Shown: positions 25,401-34,648 of the stretch, piece by piece
Position numbering within the stretch: position 1 is the first letter of the stretch
How the letters are laid out: the number at the start of each line of letters is the position of its first letter
The notes under the pieces: generated by a model
Told to the model about the DNA's origin: nothing
Databases searched by the model: none
The model's input: the letters and a program-made list of their open reading frames with translations, nothing else
NCBI GenBank assembly: GCA_900104855.1
Contig: FNSS01000001.1
Location: 1,178,001-1,242,000, forward strand
Source: Rhizobiales bacterium GAS188
GTDB taxonomy: Bacteria > Pseudomonadota > Alphaproteobacteria > Rhizobiales > Beijerinckiaceae
DNA length: 64,000 nucleotides
Direction of reading: 5' to 3'
Made by a program: the position numbers and the translations under genes

Positions 25401-25418
25401 ATTGGACCAAGGTCCAAT
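25401..25418 (+). promoter_or_regulatory. Motif B palindrome upstream of sulfatase 3
   Basis: ATTGGACCAAGGTCCAAT is a palindrome with perfect eight-base arms (ATTGGACC/GGTCCAAT), the most symmetrical of the four copies, followed by AGCCGCCC. It lies about 190 bases before ATG 25608. No gene is seen in 25077-25607. Confidence 0.6.
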
Positions 25419-25607
25419 AGCCGCCCCGCACATTTTCTCGCAACATCCGGCGGAGCTTCGAGCCAAGGCCACCTACAAGACCAGCCGGCATTCGACATAA
25501 ATCCTTTCTCTGTGTCGCCGTGTCTTCGCCTTGGATGGACAGCGCAGCTATTTTCTGAAGGACTTCACGCTCCATCTGCGGTGGGAACTCTCGTCTCGGA
25601 GGACATC

Positions 25608-27215
25608 ATGCTGAGACTGAAGCATCTTGGCGCCGTTGCGCTGGCGGCAGCTTGGCTTGGGCTCGCTTCCGCTCCACCAACTTTTGCACAGCAGCCCGCA
25701 CCGCCGGCGAAACCCAACATCCTCGTCATCATGGCCGATGACATCGGCTACTGGAACGTGAGCGCCTATAACCGCGGCATGATGGGCTATCGCACGCCCA
25801 ATATCGACCGCATCGCCAATGAAGGTGCGATCTTCACCGACTATTACGGCCAGCAATCCTGCACTGCCGGTCGCTCCGCGTTCATCACCGGCCAGAGCCC
25901 CATGCGCACCGGCCTTTTGAAGGTGGGCCTGCCGGGCGCGAAGGAGGGGCTGTCGGACAAGGACCCGACACTCGCCGAGCTGCTCAAGCCACTCGGCTAC
26001 GCGACCGGGCAATACGGCAAGAACCATCTCGGCGACCGTAACGAGTTCCTGCCGACCGTCCACGGCTTCGATGAGTTCTTCGGCAACCTCTACCACCTCA
26101 ATGCCGAAGATGAGCCGGAGCACCCCGACTATCCGAAGAACCCTGCGTTCAAGGCGCGATTTGGTCCGCGCGGCGTCTTGAAATGTGTCGCTACCGCGAC
26201 CGACACGCCCGGCGACGATCCCCGCTTCGGTCCATGGGGCAAGCAGAAATGCGAGGACACGGGCCCGCTCACCAAGAAGCGCATGGAGACGATCGACGAG
26301 GACTTCCTCAAGGCGTCGATCGATTTCATCGACCGTGCGAACCGGGACAAACAGCCGTTCTTCGTGTGGTTCAATCCGAGCCGCATGCACATCTGGACCC
26401 GCCTCAAACCCGAGTCGCAGGGAAAGACGGGGCTCGGGATCTATCCGGACGGCATGGTGGAGCATGATGGGCATGTCGGCCAGCTTCTGAAGACGCTCGA
26501 TGATCTCGGCATCGCCGACAATACGATCGTGATCTACACGACCGACAACGGCGCCGAGACCTTCACCTGGCCCGACGGCGGCACCACGCCGTTCCGCGGC
26601 GAGAAGAACACCAATTGGGAGGGCAGCTATCGCGTTCCGGCCTTGGTGCGCTGGCCCGGTCTGGTGCAGCCTCGCACCGAGATCAATGACATCTTCTCCG
26701 CGGAGGACTGGGTGCAGACCCTGATGGCGGCGGCGGGCGAACCCGATATCGCAGCCAAGCTCCTGCAAGGCTACCGTGCAGGCACCAAGAGCTTCAAGGT
26801 GCATCTCGACGGCTACGACCAGCGCGACCTGCTTGCCGGCAAGGGCACCGGCAAGCGCCGCGAGTTCTTCTACTGGACCGATGACGGCAATTTCGCCGGG
26901 CTGCGTTACGACCAATACAAGGCGGTGTTCATGGAACAGGCGGCGCACGGCTTGGAGGTCTGGATGAAGCCGTTGGTGCCGCTGCGCGCGCCGAAGTTGT
27001 TCAACCTGCGTTCTGACCCGTTCGAGCGCTCGGAGCAGGAGGCAGGCGATTACGTCAGATGGTTCATCGAGCATATCTTCGTCTTGGTCCCCGCTCAGGC
27101 GATCGTGGCGCAGCACTTGGCGACCTTCCAAGAATTCCCGCCGCGGCAGAGGCCGGGGAGCTTCTCCATCGATCAAGCCATGGAGATGTTGATGAAACAG
27201 GAGAGCGGTGATTAG
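25608..27215 (+). CDS. Secreted arylsulfatase-family enzyme 3
   Basis: A 535-residue sulfatase. ATG 25608 has GGAGG six bases upstream and opens a signal peptide (LGAVALAAAWLGLASAPPTF-AQ). PNILVIMADDIGYW carries the metal aspartates, QSCTAGRSAFITG the predicted formylglycine Cys85, GKNHLGDR the active-site Lys/His, and IVIYTTDNGAE the second metal aspartate and Asn. It is closer to sulfatase 1 than to sulfatase 2: both share a FDEYFGYLYHL/FDEFFGNLYHL block and KVHLDGYDQ. The substrate is unknown. The octaheme/TPR gene follows 113 bases later. Confidence 0.88.
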   Translation: MLRLKHLGAVALAAAWLGLASAPPTFAQQPAPPAKPNILVIMADDIGYWNVSAYNRGMMGYRTPNIDRIANEGAIFTDYYGQQSCTAGRSAFITGQSPMRTGLLKVGLPGAKEGLSDKDPTLAELLKPLGYATGQYGKNHLGDRNEFLPTVHGFDEFFGNLYHLNAEDEPEHPDYPKNPAFKARFGPRGVLKCVATATDTPGDDPRFGPWGKQKCEDTGPLTKKRMETIDEDFLKASIDFIDRANRDKQPFFVWFNPSRMHIWTRLKPESQGKTGLGIYPDGMVEHDGHVGQLLKTLDDLGIADNTIVIYTTDNGAETFTWPDGGTTPFRGEKNTNWEGSYRVPALVRWPGLVQPRTEINDIFSAEDWVQTLMAAAGEPDIAAKLLQGYRAGTKSFKVHLDGYDQRDLLAGKGTGKRREFFYWTDDGNFAGLRYDQYKAVFMEQAAHGLEVWMKPLVPLRAPKLFNLRSDPFERSEQEAGDYVRWFIEHIFVLVPAQAIVAQHLATFQEFPPRQRPGSFSIDQAMEMLMKQESGD

Positions 27216-27328
27216 CTGCGATGCGCTATCGTCGGTCCATGCATGACGCGACCGACTGATCGGGACGCCGCGGTGACGCTGATGGCGAGGCCGGACCAAC
27301 CGCACTGCGCTGCGGCAGGACGCGAGAT

Positions 27329-29800
27329 ATGACTCGCCGTGGCAAGCGTACACGCAAGCCTCGCGAACGGGACGGTAAGGTCGGGGCGACGAGGCCATCT
27401 GAGAAGGCGCCTCTCGCGCCGCCGGTCTCGACGGGGACGGCGCCGTGGCGCCGCAGCGTCATCATTGCGGCCTGCGTGGCGGTTGCGCTGGTCGCGAGTG
27501 CGCTCGCCTATGTCTGGGAGATGCGTGGGGCGCGGACGCCAACGAGCGAGGTCGCCATCAGTGCCGCCTCGCCGCAGCAGAGCGCATCGCCAAGTGCTTC
27601 CACCGCCTATGTCGGAAGCGATGCTTGCGCTCAGTGCCACGCAGTCGAGGCGAAGGCTTGGTCCGGATCGCATCATGCGCTCGCCATGCAGCACGCTAAG
27701 GCGACGACCGTGCTCGGCGATTTTTCCGATACTCAACTCTCCTACGGGGATGTGACGAGCCTCTTCTTCAAGCAGGACGCGAGGTTCATGGTTCGCACCG
27801 ACGGACCGGACGGCTCCTTGCAGAACTATGAGGTGAAATTCACTTTCGGCGTCGCGCCGTTGCAGCAATATCTCGTCGAATTGCCGGGTGACCGCCTCCA
27901 GGCGCTGGCGATTGCCTGGGATTCACGCCCGAAGGCCGAGGGTGGGCAGCGTTGGTTCCATCTCAACCCGGGCGAGGCGATCGCGCATGGCGACCCGCTG
28001 CACTGGACGGGGCTCCAGATGAACTGGAACTTCATGTGCGCCGAGTGCCACACCACGAATTTGAAGCGCAACTTCGATCCGGCGACACAGAGCTACCACA
28101 CGACCTTCTCCGAGATCGGCGTCTCCTGCGAAAGCTGCCATGGGCCGGGCTCGCAGCACCTTGTCTGGGCGCGCAAAGCCCCAGGCTGGGACCAAGTCGA
28201 TGGCGCCAGCAAAGGCCTGGCGAACCTCCTCGAGGAGCGCAAGGACGTGACCTGGCTGCCGAATGCGCAGACCGGCAATAGCGCGCGATCCAAGCCGCGC
28301 GCCACCGCGCATGAAATCGAGACCTGCGCCTTGTGTCATTCGCGCCGCGGGCCGATCTGGTCGGACGTTACTCCGGGAGCCCCGATCGGCGATAGTCATC
28401 GCGTCTCGCTCATCGATGAGGGGCTGTATTTCCCGGACGGGCAGATTCGCGACGAGGTTTACGAATACGGCTCCTTCCTGCAGAGCCGGATGAACCATGC
28501 GGGCGTCACCTGCAGCGACTGCCACGAACCGCACAGCGCAAAGCTGCGCGCCGAGGGCAACGGCGTGTGCCTGCAATGCCATTCGCCGGCGAAATACGAA
28601 GTCGCGAGCCATCATCACCACAAGGACGAGTCGATCGGGTCGCAATGTGTGTCGTGCCATATGCCGGAGCGGAGCTTCATGGTCATTGACCGGCGGCGCG
28701 ACCACAGCCTGCGCGTCCCGCGACCCGATCGCACGCTCACGCTCGGGACGCCCAACGCCTGCGGCGCCTGCCATGCCGACAAATCCGCCGCATGGGCCGC
28801 GGATCAACTGAAAACCTGGTTTCCGACGCCGGATCCCGGCTTCCAGCAATTCGCCGAGGCGCTGCACGACGGCACATTAGGTGCGCCAGGCGCAGGCGAG
28901 AAGCTGCTGGCCCTCGCGGCGGATGCCGGAGCGCCCGGCATCGCGCGGGCGAGCGCCCTCGCCCGTCTCGACCGAGTGCCGAGCCGCGAGGCCCTCGAGC
29001 GCCTGCGCGGGCTCCTGCGGGACCAGGATCCGCTCATTCGTCGCGCGGCGGTCGGCGCCTATGCCAACCTGCCGGCAAGCGCGCGCGGGGACCTGCTGCA
29101 GATGCTCGACGATGCCGTGCGCGACGTGCGCCTGCAGGCGGTTTCGCTCGCCGCCGCCATGCCGCCGCAATCCCTCGACGCGGAGACCCGCCGCAGGCTC
29201 GACCGCGGCATCGCCGAATATACGGCGTCGCTGCAAAGCAATTCCGACCGGCCCGAGGCACATTTCAACCTCGGCCTTCTATTCGTGGCGCTCGGCCGGA
29301 CCGCCGCCGCGGAATCAGAATTCAGGGCCGCATTGGCGATCGATCCGACCTTTGTGCCAGCTGCGGTGAGCATCGCCGACCTCTACCGCAGCACGGGGCT
29401 CGACGCGCAGGGCGAACCGATCCTCCGCGGCATGATCGAGCATCAGCCGAATGCCGCGCTCGCGCATCATGCGCTTGGGCTCTGGCTCGTTCGCAATCAG
29501 CGGGCAAAAGAGGCTCTCCAAGAGCTGCAGCGCGCCGCGAGCCTCGGGCCCGATGATCCGCGCCTCGCCTATGTCTACGCCGTCGCGCTGGCGAGCACGG
29601 GCGACCGCAATGGAGCGTTGGACGTGTTGCGGAAGCAGTTGGCGCGCTTTCCCTATCACCGCGACAGCCTCTACGGGATGGCAACCATCGAGCGTGACGC
29701 CGGCGACATCGACGCGGCCAAGCGCTACGCCAGCGAGCTCGTGGCGCTCGAGCCCAACGAAGCGAGCTTTGTCCAACTGCTCAGCCAGTTGAACCGCTGA
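27329..29800 (+). CDS. Octaheme cytochrome c fused to HEAT and TPR repeats
   Basis: An 823-residue membrane-anchored periplasmic protein. One N-terminal helix (SVIIAACVAVALVASALAYV) is followed by eight CxxCH heme sites: CAQCH, CAECH, CESCH, CALCH, CSDCH, CLQCH, CVSCH, CGACH. After about residue 500, HEAT-like repeats (IRRAAVGAYANLPASARGDL) and several TPR units (AHFNLGLLFVALGRTAAAES, AHHALGLWLVRNQRAKEALQ) run to the end. This architecture is known from cytochrome c554-like multiheme/TPR proteins of unclear role. It follows sulfatase 3 on the same strand and could take electrons from a reductive or oxidative step linked to it; that is inferred. It needs Ccm heme maturation. Confidence 0.87.
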   Translation: MTRRGKRTRKPRERDGKVGATRPSEKAPLAPPVSTGTAPWRRSVIIAACVAVALVASALAYVWEMRGARTPTSEVAISAASPQQSASPSASTAYVGSDACAQCHAVEAKAWSGSHHALAMQHAKATTVLGDFSDTQLSYGDVTSLFFKQDARFMVRTDGPDGSLQNYEVKFTFGVAPLQQYLVELPGDRLQALAIAWDSRPKAEGGQRWFHLNPGEAIAHGDPLHWTGLQMNWNFMCAECHTTNLKRNFDPATQSYHTTFSEIGVSCESCHGPGSQHLVWARKAPGWDQVDGASKGLANLLEERKDVTWLPNAQTGNSARSKPRATAHEIETCALCHSRRGPIWSDVTPGAPIGDSHRVSLIDEGLYFPDGQIRDEVYEYGSFLQSRMNHAGVTCSDCHEPHSAKLRAEGNGVCLQCHSPAKYEVASHHHHKDESIGSQCVSCHMPERSFMVIDRRRDHSLRVPRPDRTLTLGTPNACGACHADKSAAWAADQLKTWFPTPDPGFQQFAEALHDGTLGAPGAGEKLLALAADAGAPGIARASALARLDRVPSREALERLRGLLRDQDPLIRRAAVGAYANLPASARGDLLQMLDDAVRDVRLQAVSLAAAMPPQSLDAETRRRLDRGIAEYTASLQSNSDRPEAHFNLGLLFVALGRTAAAESEFRAALAIDPTFVPAAVSIADLYRSTGLDAQGEPILRGMIEHQPNAALAHHALGLWLVRNQRAKEALQELQRAASLGPDDPRLAYVYAVALASTGDRNGALDVLRKQLARFPYHRDSLYGMATIERDAGDIDAAKRYASELVALEPNEASFVQLLSQLNR

Positions 29801-29841
29801 CGGAAGACCGGAGGACGCGGGCGTCGCCCCTTGCCCTCAGC

Positions 29842-30420
29842 TCAACTCTTCAGGGCGCCCGAAGCTTTCGCGATGTGGGTTGCGATGAAGTCCATGAGCG
29901 CTGGCGACAAGCAATCGTAAGGCTCGAGACCGAGCTCCCTCAGCCTGCTGCGGATTGCGCTCATCTTGCTCGGATCGATCCCCGATTCGATGATCGAGGA
30001 CACGAAAGCGGCAAATTCCGGCGCCGCCCAGCCCGTCTCTTTCGACAACTCCGGATGGATGAAGTCCAGCCCGTAGAAGGGGTGCTTCTGGTTCTCGACC
30101 CGACCATACATGTGAACGCCGCAGGCCCTGCAGGCGTGGCGCTGGATCGTTGCGTTGGCGTCGACGACGGCAAGCTTGTCCGCGTTTTCGGCGATGCGGA
30201 CATTGTCGCGGGACACGACGGCGACGACTGAGAAAGCCACGCCCGCCGGTTTCCAGCACTTCGTGCAGCCGCAAGCGTGATTGTGGGCGATCTGCCCCTT
30301 GATCTCCACCTTGACGGGGGCCTGCTGACATTTGCAGACAAGGGTTCCGCCGGCAAAGTTCTCTGCCCCCGGCCGCACCCCGTCATCCACGGAAGGATGA
30401 ATGCGAATCGCTGCTGGCAT
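29842..30420 (-). CDS. gfa: S-(hydroxymethyl)glutathione synthase (glutathione-dependent formaldehyde-activating enzyme)
   Basis: A 192-residue enzyme that speeds formation of S-hydroxymethylglutathione from formaldehyde and glutathione, the first step of thiol-dependent formaldehyde oxidation. The zinc-binding cysteines are in [24 protein letters not shown] and [14 protein letters not shown], and the family's C-terminal landmarks [24 protein letters not shown] and [13 protein letters not shown] are all present. The length equals that of Paracoccus Gfa. ATG 30420 has GGGAG upstream. The usual partner dehydrogenase is not in the window. It is convergent with the cytochrome gene. Confidence 0.93.
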   Translation of the reverse strand: MPAAIRIHPSVDDGVRPGAENFAGGTLVCKCQQAPVKVEIKGQIAHNHACGCTKCWKPAGVAFSVVAVVSRDNVRIAENADKLAVVDANATIQRHACRACGVHMYGRVENQKHPFYGLDFIHPELSKETGWAAPEFAAFVSSIIESGIDPSKMSAIRSRLRELGLEPYDCLSPALMDFIATHIAKASGALKS

Positions 30421-30696
30421 GGATTTTCTCCCTATGATATTTCGTGGTTCTCCCCGCCTCTTCAGAAAAGCCGGGTCGAAGGACGGCCACTTGGCCCGCC
30501 TCCATAGTGGCCTCGCCCGCGGCGATCCGCACCGGCGTTCCCTTCTCCGTCGAGACGGCGCGCCTCGGATGCGGCTTCCGGCCCCTCGATAGACTACCAC
30601 GCTTCCGATCGACTTGCCCTGTCCTTCATCTGCTCATCGACCATCACCCGGCCGCTTTTCTGCTATGATGTCGAGCAAGGCTCTGGGAGAGGAGCC

Positions 30697-32487
30697 GTGA
30701 TCGTGAGCGCCAAATTCGAGCGTGCCGGCACGCTTACGGAACTTAAGGACAAAGGGCGGCTCGTCCTGCGCGGGCCGCATCGACCCATCCTGGTCGTCAA
30801 TGACCGGGACCACCTCTACGCCTTCGACAATCGCTGCCCGCATATGGGGTTCCCCCTCGATCGCGGCAGCGTCGAGGACGGCATTCTGACCTGCCACTGG
30901 CACCATGCAAGATTCGATCTTGCAAGCGGCTGCACCTTCGATCTCTGGGCGGACGATGTGCCGACCTGCCCGGTCGAAGTGCGCGGCGGGGAGGTGTGGG
31001 TCAAGGCCGAGTTCGGGCCGTCAGAGCCTGCCGCCTATTGGCGGCAGAGGCTCGAAAGCGGCATGGCGCACAATCTCGGGCTCACCATCGCAAAGGCGGT
31101 GCAGGGCCAACTCGCGGCAGGCGTCGCCCCGCTCGAGATCCTGCGCCAGGCGGCCATATTCGGCGCCAAGCATCTCGACGGCTGGGGCACGGGGATGACC
31201 ATCCTGACGGCCCTCGGGAACCTGTTCGACATTTTGCCCGACGAAGAGATCGCGCTCGCGCTCTTCCATGGCATAGCCCGGGTCGCTGCCGATTGCGATG
31301 GTGCTGCCCCACACAGGCGGCGCGCGGCCCTCGCCAGTCGGCCGGATCAGCATACGCTCAAGCGGTGGCTGCGGCGTTGGGCCGCCGTCCGCCATCATGA
31401 GGCAGCCGAGCGTACCATCCTGACCGCCATATCGGCGGGCGCGCGGCCGGCGGCCTTGGCCGACTTGCTATTGGCGGCCGAGACCGACCGCGTCTTCGCC
31501 GATAGTGGCCATTCGCTCGACTTCATCAACAAAGCCTTCGAGTGCCTCGACCTCATCGGCTGGCAAAACGCCGCCGAGCTGTTGCCCCTCGTCATCGGCC
31601 AAATGGTGGCGGCGCGCGGAGCGGATGAATCGACGCAATGGCGCCAGCCGGCCGATCTCGTGGCGCTGTGCGAGCGAGCTGCCACCGGGCTCCCGGCCCT
31701 GTTCGCCGCCGGTCGCGGTCCAGTTGGTCGCGATCGAGGCCCATGGCTGAAGCACACCGAATTGGCGGGGCTTCTCCTTTCCGACGACCCGGATGCGATC
31801 ATCGCCGCGCTCGAGACCGCGATCTCCGAGGGGGCCGCTTTCGCGGATCTCGGCCGCTCGCTGAGTTATGCGGCTGCGCTGCGCGTCGCGCGCTTCGGCA
31901 CGGCGAACGAGCATGGGGATTGGGAAACCGCGCATCACGTCTTCACCTATTGCAACGCGGTGCATCAGGGGCTGAAGCGCATCGGCTCCGACCCTGAACC
32001 CGCCGCGGACTGCGTCGCGTCGGCGCGTGCGGTCTTCCACGGAGCTCTCGCCATCTATCTGACCCGCTATCTGAACGTGCCGCCCGCCCGCCTGCCCGGT
32101 GAAGCCGACGATCGAGCGCAAGATTTGCCCTCGACGGTCGAGGACATCCGCGCCGCTCTGCTCGAGGCCTTCGATCGGCAGCATCGGGTCGAGGACGCGG
32201 CCCGCCTCGTGGCGCGCCACCTCACATTGGGTCACAATCCGCAATCGATCATTGCCACCCTGGCCCATGCGCTGTTGCGTGAAGATGCGGGATTTCACGC
32301 CTATCAGATCCTTGAAGCCGGGGTGCGCCAGTTCCGCGAATGGGAGGAGCCGGAACCCAGGCGGCATATCCTGATCGCGGTTGCGCGCTACCTTGCGGCG
32401 CATGCGCCGACAGAGCGCGCCTCGCTGCAAACCGCCGATATCGCAACTCGCCTCTCACGCGGCGACCAGCTTCATGAGGATAGCTGA
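30697..32487 (+). CDS. Rieske [2Fe-2S] protein with a large uncharacterised C-terminal domain
   Basis: A 596-residue protein (GTG 30697, GGAGAGGAG upstream). Residues 1-105 form a Rieske ferredoxin domain: the cluster ligands are CPHMG and CHWHHARFDL (C-x-H and C-x-x-H), so it can carry a [2Fe-2S] cluster. The remaining about 480 residues are alpha-helical, with a His-rich patch near residues 403-425 (NEHGDWETAHH, then CNAVHQ) that could bind a metal; the exact fold is not recognised. There is no signal peptide, so it should be cytoplasmic. It may be a self-contained oxygenase-like enzyme, with the Rieske domain feeding electrons to the C-terminal site. Confidence 0.75.
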   Translation: MIVSAKFERAGTLTELKDKGRLVLRGPHRPILVVNDRDHLYAFDNRCPHMGFPLDRGSVEDGILTCHWHHARFDLASGCTFDLWADDVPTCPVEVRGGEVWVKAEFGPSEPAAYWRQRLESGMAHNLGLTIAKAVQGQLAAGVAPLEILRQAAIFGAKHLDGWGTGMTILTALGNLFDILPDEEIALALFHGIARVAADCDGAAPHRRRAALASRPDQHTLKRWLRRWAAVRHHEAAERTILTAISAGARPAALADLLLAAETDRVFADSGHSLDFINKAFECLDLIGWQNAAELLPLVIGQMVAARGADESTQWRQPADLVALCERAATGLPALFAAGRGPVGRDRGPWLKHTELAGLLLSDDPDAIIAALETAISEGAAFADLGRSLSYAAALRVARFGTANEHGDWETAHHVFTYCNAVHQGLKRIGSDPEPAADCVASARAVFHGALAIYLTRYLNVPPARLPGEADDRAQDLPSTVEDIRAALLEAFDRQHRVEDAARLVARHLTLGHNPQSIIATLAHALLREDAGFHAYQILEAGVRQFREWEEPEPRRHILIAVARYLAAHAPTERASLQTADIATRLSRGDQLHEDS

Positions 32488-32531
32488 TCTCCACCTTCGC
32501 ATGGAAACGCGCCGCCGAACGGAGGGACAAG

Positions 32532-32894
32532 ATGATCCGCGCCACCTGCCATACCGCCGACAATGCGCTCGGTCTCGAGTTCGACGCCACGCCCTGGTTC
32601 AGCGAAGCTGGCGCCCAGAGCATCATCGACCTCGCTCAACGAGGCTGGTCCAGCGCCTGGATCGCCGAAGCCCTCGAGGGTCGATCAGGATATGAAGGCT
32701 TGCACGACCTGATCCGCTATGCGGCGGAACGACTTGGACCGGAATCCCTGGAAGACCCGAGCTGGAAAACCTTCGAGTGCGTGGTCGACGGGTCAGAGGC
32801 CGTGGCCTGGCTCCGGAAAAACAGGCCCGAGGTGGCGGCAATGATCCCTGCCCGCGATCAGCGATCAGCCGAAGGGAACTCCCGCTCCCGCTAG
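32532..32894 (+). CDS. Hypothetical protein, probably co-transcribed with the Rieske fusion
   Basis: A 120-residue soluble protein with a good ribosome site (GAGGGACAAG) before ATG 32532, 44 bases after the Rieske gene. It contains FDATPWFSEAGAQSIIDLAQ, SAWIAEALEG and SEAVAWLRKNRPEVAA. No family is recognised. Proximity suggests it works with, or modifies the output of, the Rieske protein. The 393 bases to the next gene (32895-33287) show nothing clear. Confidence 0.6.
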   Translation: MIRATCHTADNALGLEFDATPWFSEAGAQSIIDLAQRGWSSAWIAEALEGRSGYEGLHDLIRYAAERLGPESLEDPSWKTFECVVDGSEAVAWLRKNRPEVAAMIPARDQRSAEGNSRSR

Positions 32895-33287
32895 CCGCGG
32901 TGGGAACGCCGCTGCGGGGCGCTTCTCGGCCACGACATTTCGATAATCGATGATAATGGGGAAAATAGGTAGGTGTCACCGTAATTCGTCTTCGTTCGAT
33001 AGCTGGCGGGTAGCCCCCGAATGCGCGGCGGCTCCTTCTCGAAATCGAAGTTGCGCCACCCCCGAAAACTCGGCTTAAGCACCTCGTGAGACTATCCTCC
33101 GAAACTGAGCCCCAGTTGCACAGCCGAGGTGGTGCCCTAGAAGCCATTTGTCACAAACCCGCAAATCCGCTCCGAATTTCGCGCGGCGCAAACGCCCATC
33201 CACCTCGCTCGACGGGGCGCTGTCGCTGTGCAACCTTGCGCCGACGTGAACCGATCGCCCGGCATAGCCGCCACAGGGAGGACAAGA

Positions 33288-33746
33288 ATGCTGAAGCTCA
33301 TCGACCCGAGCCTCAATGCGGATCTGCTGCATGCCCTCAAAAGCATGGGGCATGGCGATGAGCTCGTGCTGTGCGACACGAATTTCCCGGCCGACTCGGT
33401 CGCACGCGAAACCGTTCTCGGGCGGCTGTTGCATATGGACAATCTCACCGCCGCGCGGGCCGCCAAAGCCATTCTGTCGGTCCTCCCGCTCGACAGCTTC
33501 GTCGACAAGCCGGCGCTGCGCATGGAGATCATGGGCGAGCCGAACGAAATCCCGGCCGTCCAAGCCGAGGTGCAGAAGGAGATCGATGCCGCCGAGGGCA
33601 AGTCCTGGCCGATGGGTTCGATCGAGCGCTTCGCCTTCTACGAACGGGCGAAGACTGCCTATTGCGTGGTGCGCACCGGCGAGCGCCGCTTCTATGGCTG
33701 CTTCATCTTCAAGAAGGGCGTGATCTCGCCGGACGTCGCCTTCTGA
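33288..33746 (+). CDS. RbsD/FucU-family sugar mutarotase
   Basis: A 152-residue protein. MLKLIDPSLNADLLHALKSM followed by GHGDELVLCDTNFPA is the FucU/RbsD opening, including the catalytic His and Asp, and the end (AYCVVRTGERRFYGCFIFKK) holds the conserved Tyr/Gly segment. These enzymes interconvert sugar anomers (L-fucose in FucU, D-ribose in RbsD). The sequence suits FucU better, but the sugar cannot be fixed. GGGAGG is upstream of ATG 33288. No transporter or kinase for a sugar lies beside it. Confidence 0.85.
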   Translation: MLKLIDPSLNADLLHALKSMGHGDELVLCDTNFPADSVARETVLGRLLHMDNLTAARAAKAILSVLPLDSFVDKPALRMEIMGEPNEIPAVQAEVQKEIDAAEGKSWPMGSIERFAFYERAKTAYCVVRTGERRFYGCFIFKKGVISPDVAF

Positions 33747-34079
33747 GCCCTGGAGCGCCGGAGCACGCGCATAGCTGAGCAAAGGCGCAGCGCCGATTCG
33801 CCAAATATCTTCGGTGCCGACCTCCCCTCCCCCGAATGACGCGTCTTCGGTCGGCACGGTCGTGTCGCTCGAAACCACAAAATTGTGAACCCCGTCATTA
33901 TTGCAGGGTGCCGGCATGGCGGCTAGCGTTGCCGAAAGGCGCCGTTCTCGCCGTCTATCCGGGGGGTCTCGGTCGAGAGGTTCAAGGGTCGAGAGTTCGA
34001 TCGTCTTGAGCAGGCTCCCCGCAGCTGCGGCAAGCGCGCTTTATCGGTGCCGCAAGAGCGCCGTCAGGGGAGGATGAAT

Positions 34080-34604
34080 ATGCGATACCTTGCCTTAGTC
34101 ACAAGCATAGCCTTGATCATCGGCTGCGGCATCGCCAACGCCCAGCAAGCCCAGCCCAATCCGCTCGACGCCATCCCGGACAAGATGCCGTTCGACGTGC
34201 CTTACGGGGCGCCGATCGGTGTCGAGCGCGCCAAGGCTGTGATCGCTGCCGCCTCGGACGAAGCCAAGAGACATGGCTGGAAGCTCAATATCGCGGTCGT
34301 CGATTCCGGCGGCAACCTCGTCGCCTTCGAGCGCATGGACGGAGCGCAACTCGCCTCGGTCGCGATCTCCGAGCACAAGGCCCGCGCGGCAGTCAGCTTC
34401 CGTCGTGAGACCAAGGCGTTCGAGGCCGGCATACAGAGCGGCCTCAACTATCAGATCACGCTCGACGGCGTGATCGGCTCGCGCGGAGGCATACCGCTCG
34501 TCGAGAACGGCACGATCATCGGTGCGATCGGCTGCTCGGGCGGCACGGGCTCGCAGGACGAGGTCGGGGCAAAGGCCGGCGCCGCCATCTTTAGCAAATC
34601 CTGA
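34080..34604 (+). CDS. Secreted GlcG/HbpS-like (DUF336) protein
   Basis: A 174-residue protein with a signal peptide (MRYLALVTSIALIIGCGIAN-AQ) and a single GlcG/HbpS domain: VERAKAVIAAASDEAKRHGW, LNIAVVDSGGNLVAFERMDG, ASVAISEHKARAAVSF and IPLVENGTIIGAIGCSGGTG. Streptomyces HbpS binds heme; in other members the role is unclear. ATG 34080 is preceded by GGGGAGG six bases upstream; ATG 34074 is too close to that site. The interval 33747-34079 is gene-free. Confidence 0.83.
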   Translation: MRYLALVTSIALIIGCGIANAQQAQPNPLDAIPDKMPFDVPYGAPIGVERAKAVIAAASDEAKRHGWKLNIAVVDSGGNLVAFERMDGAQLASVAISEHKARAAVSFRRETKAFEAGIQSGLNYQITLDGVIGSRGGIPLVENGTIIGAIGCSGGTGSQDEVGAKAGAAIFSKS

Positions 34605-34648
34605 GGGCACAGGGAACGAAGCGGCGCCGCTCGCGACCCGTTGCGGTG

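Noticed and set aside
28187-28203. GGGACCAAGTCG resembling motif B inside the cytochrome gene
   Set aside because: It lacks the second GGTCC arm and encodes a Trp-Asp-Gln stretch in a well-supported coding region.
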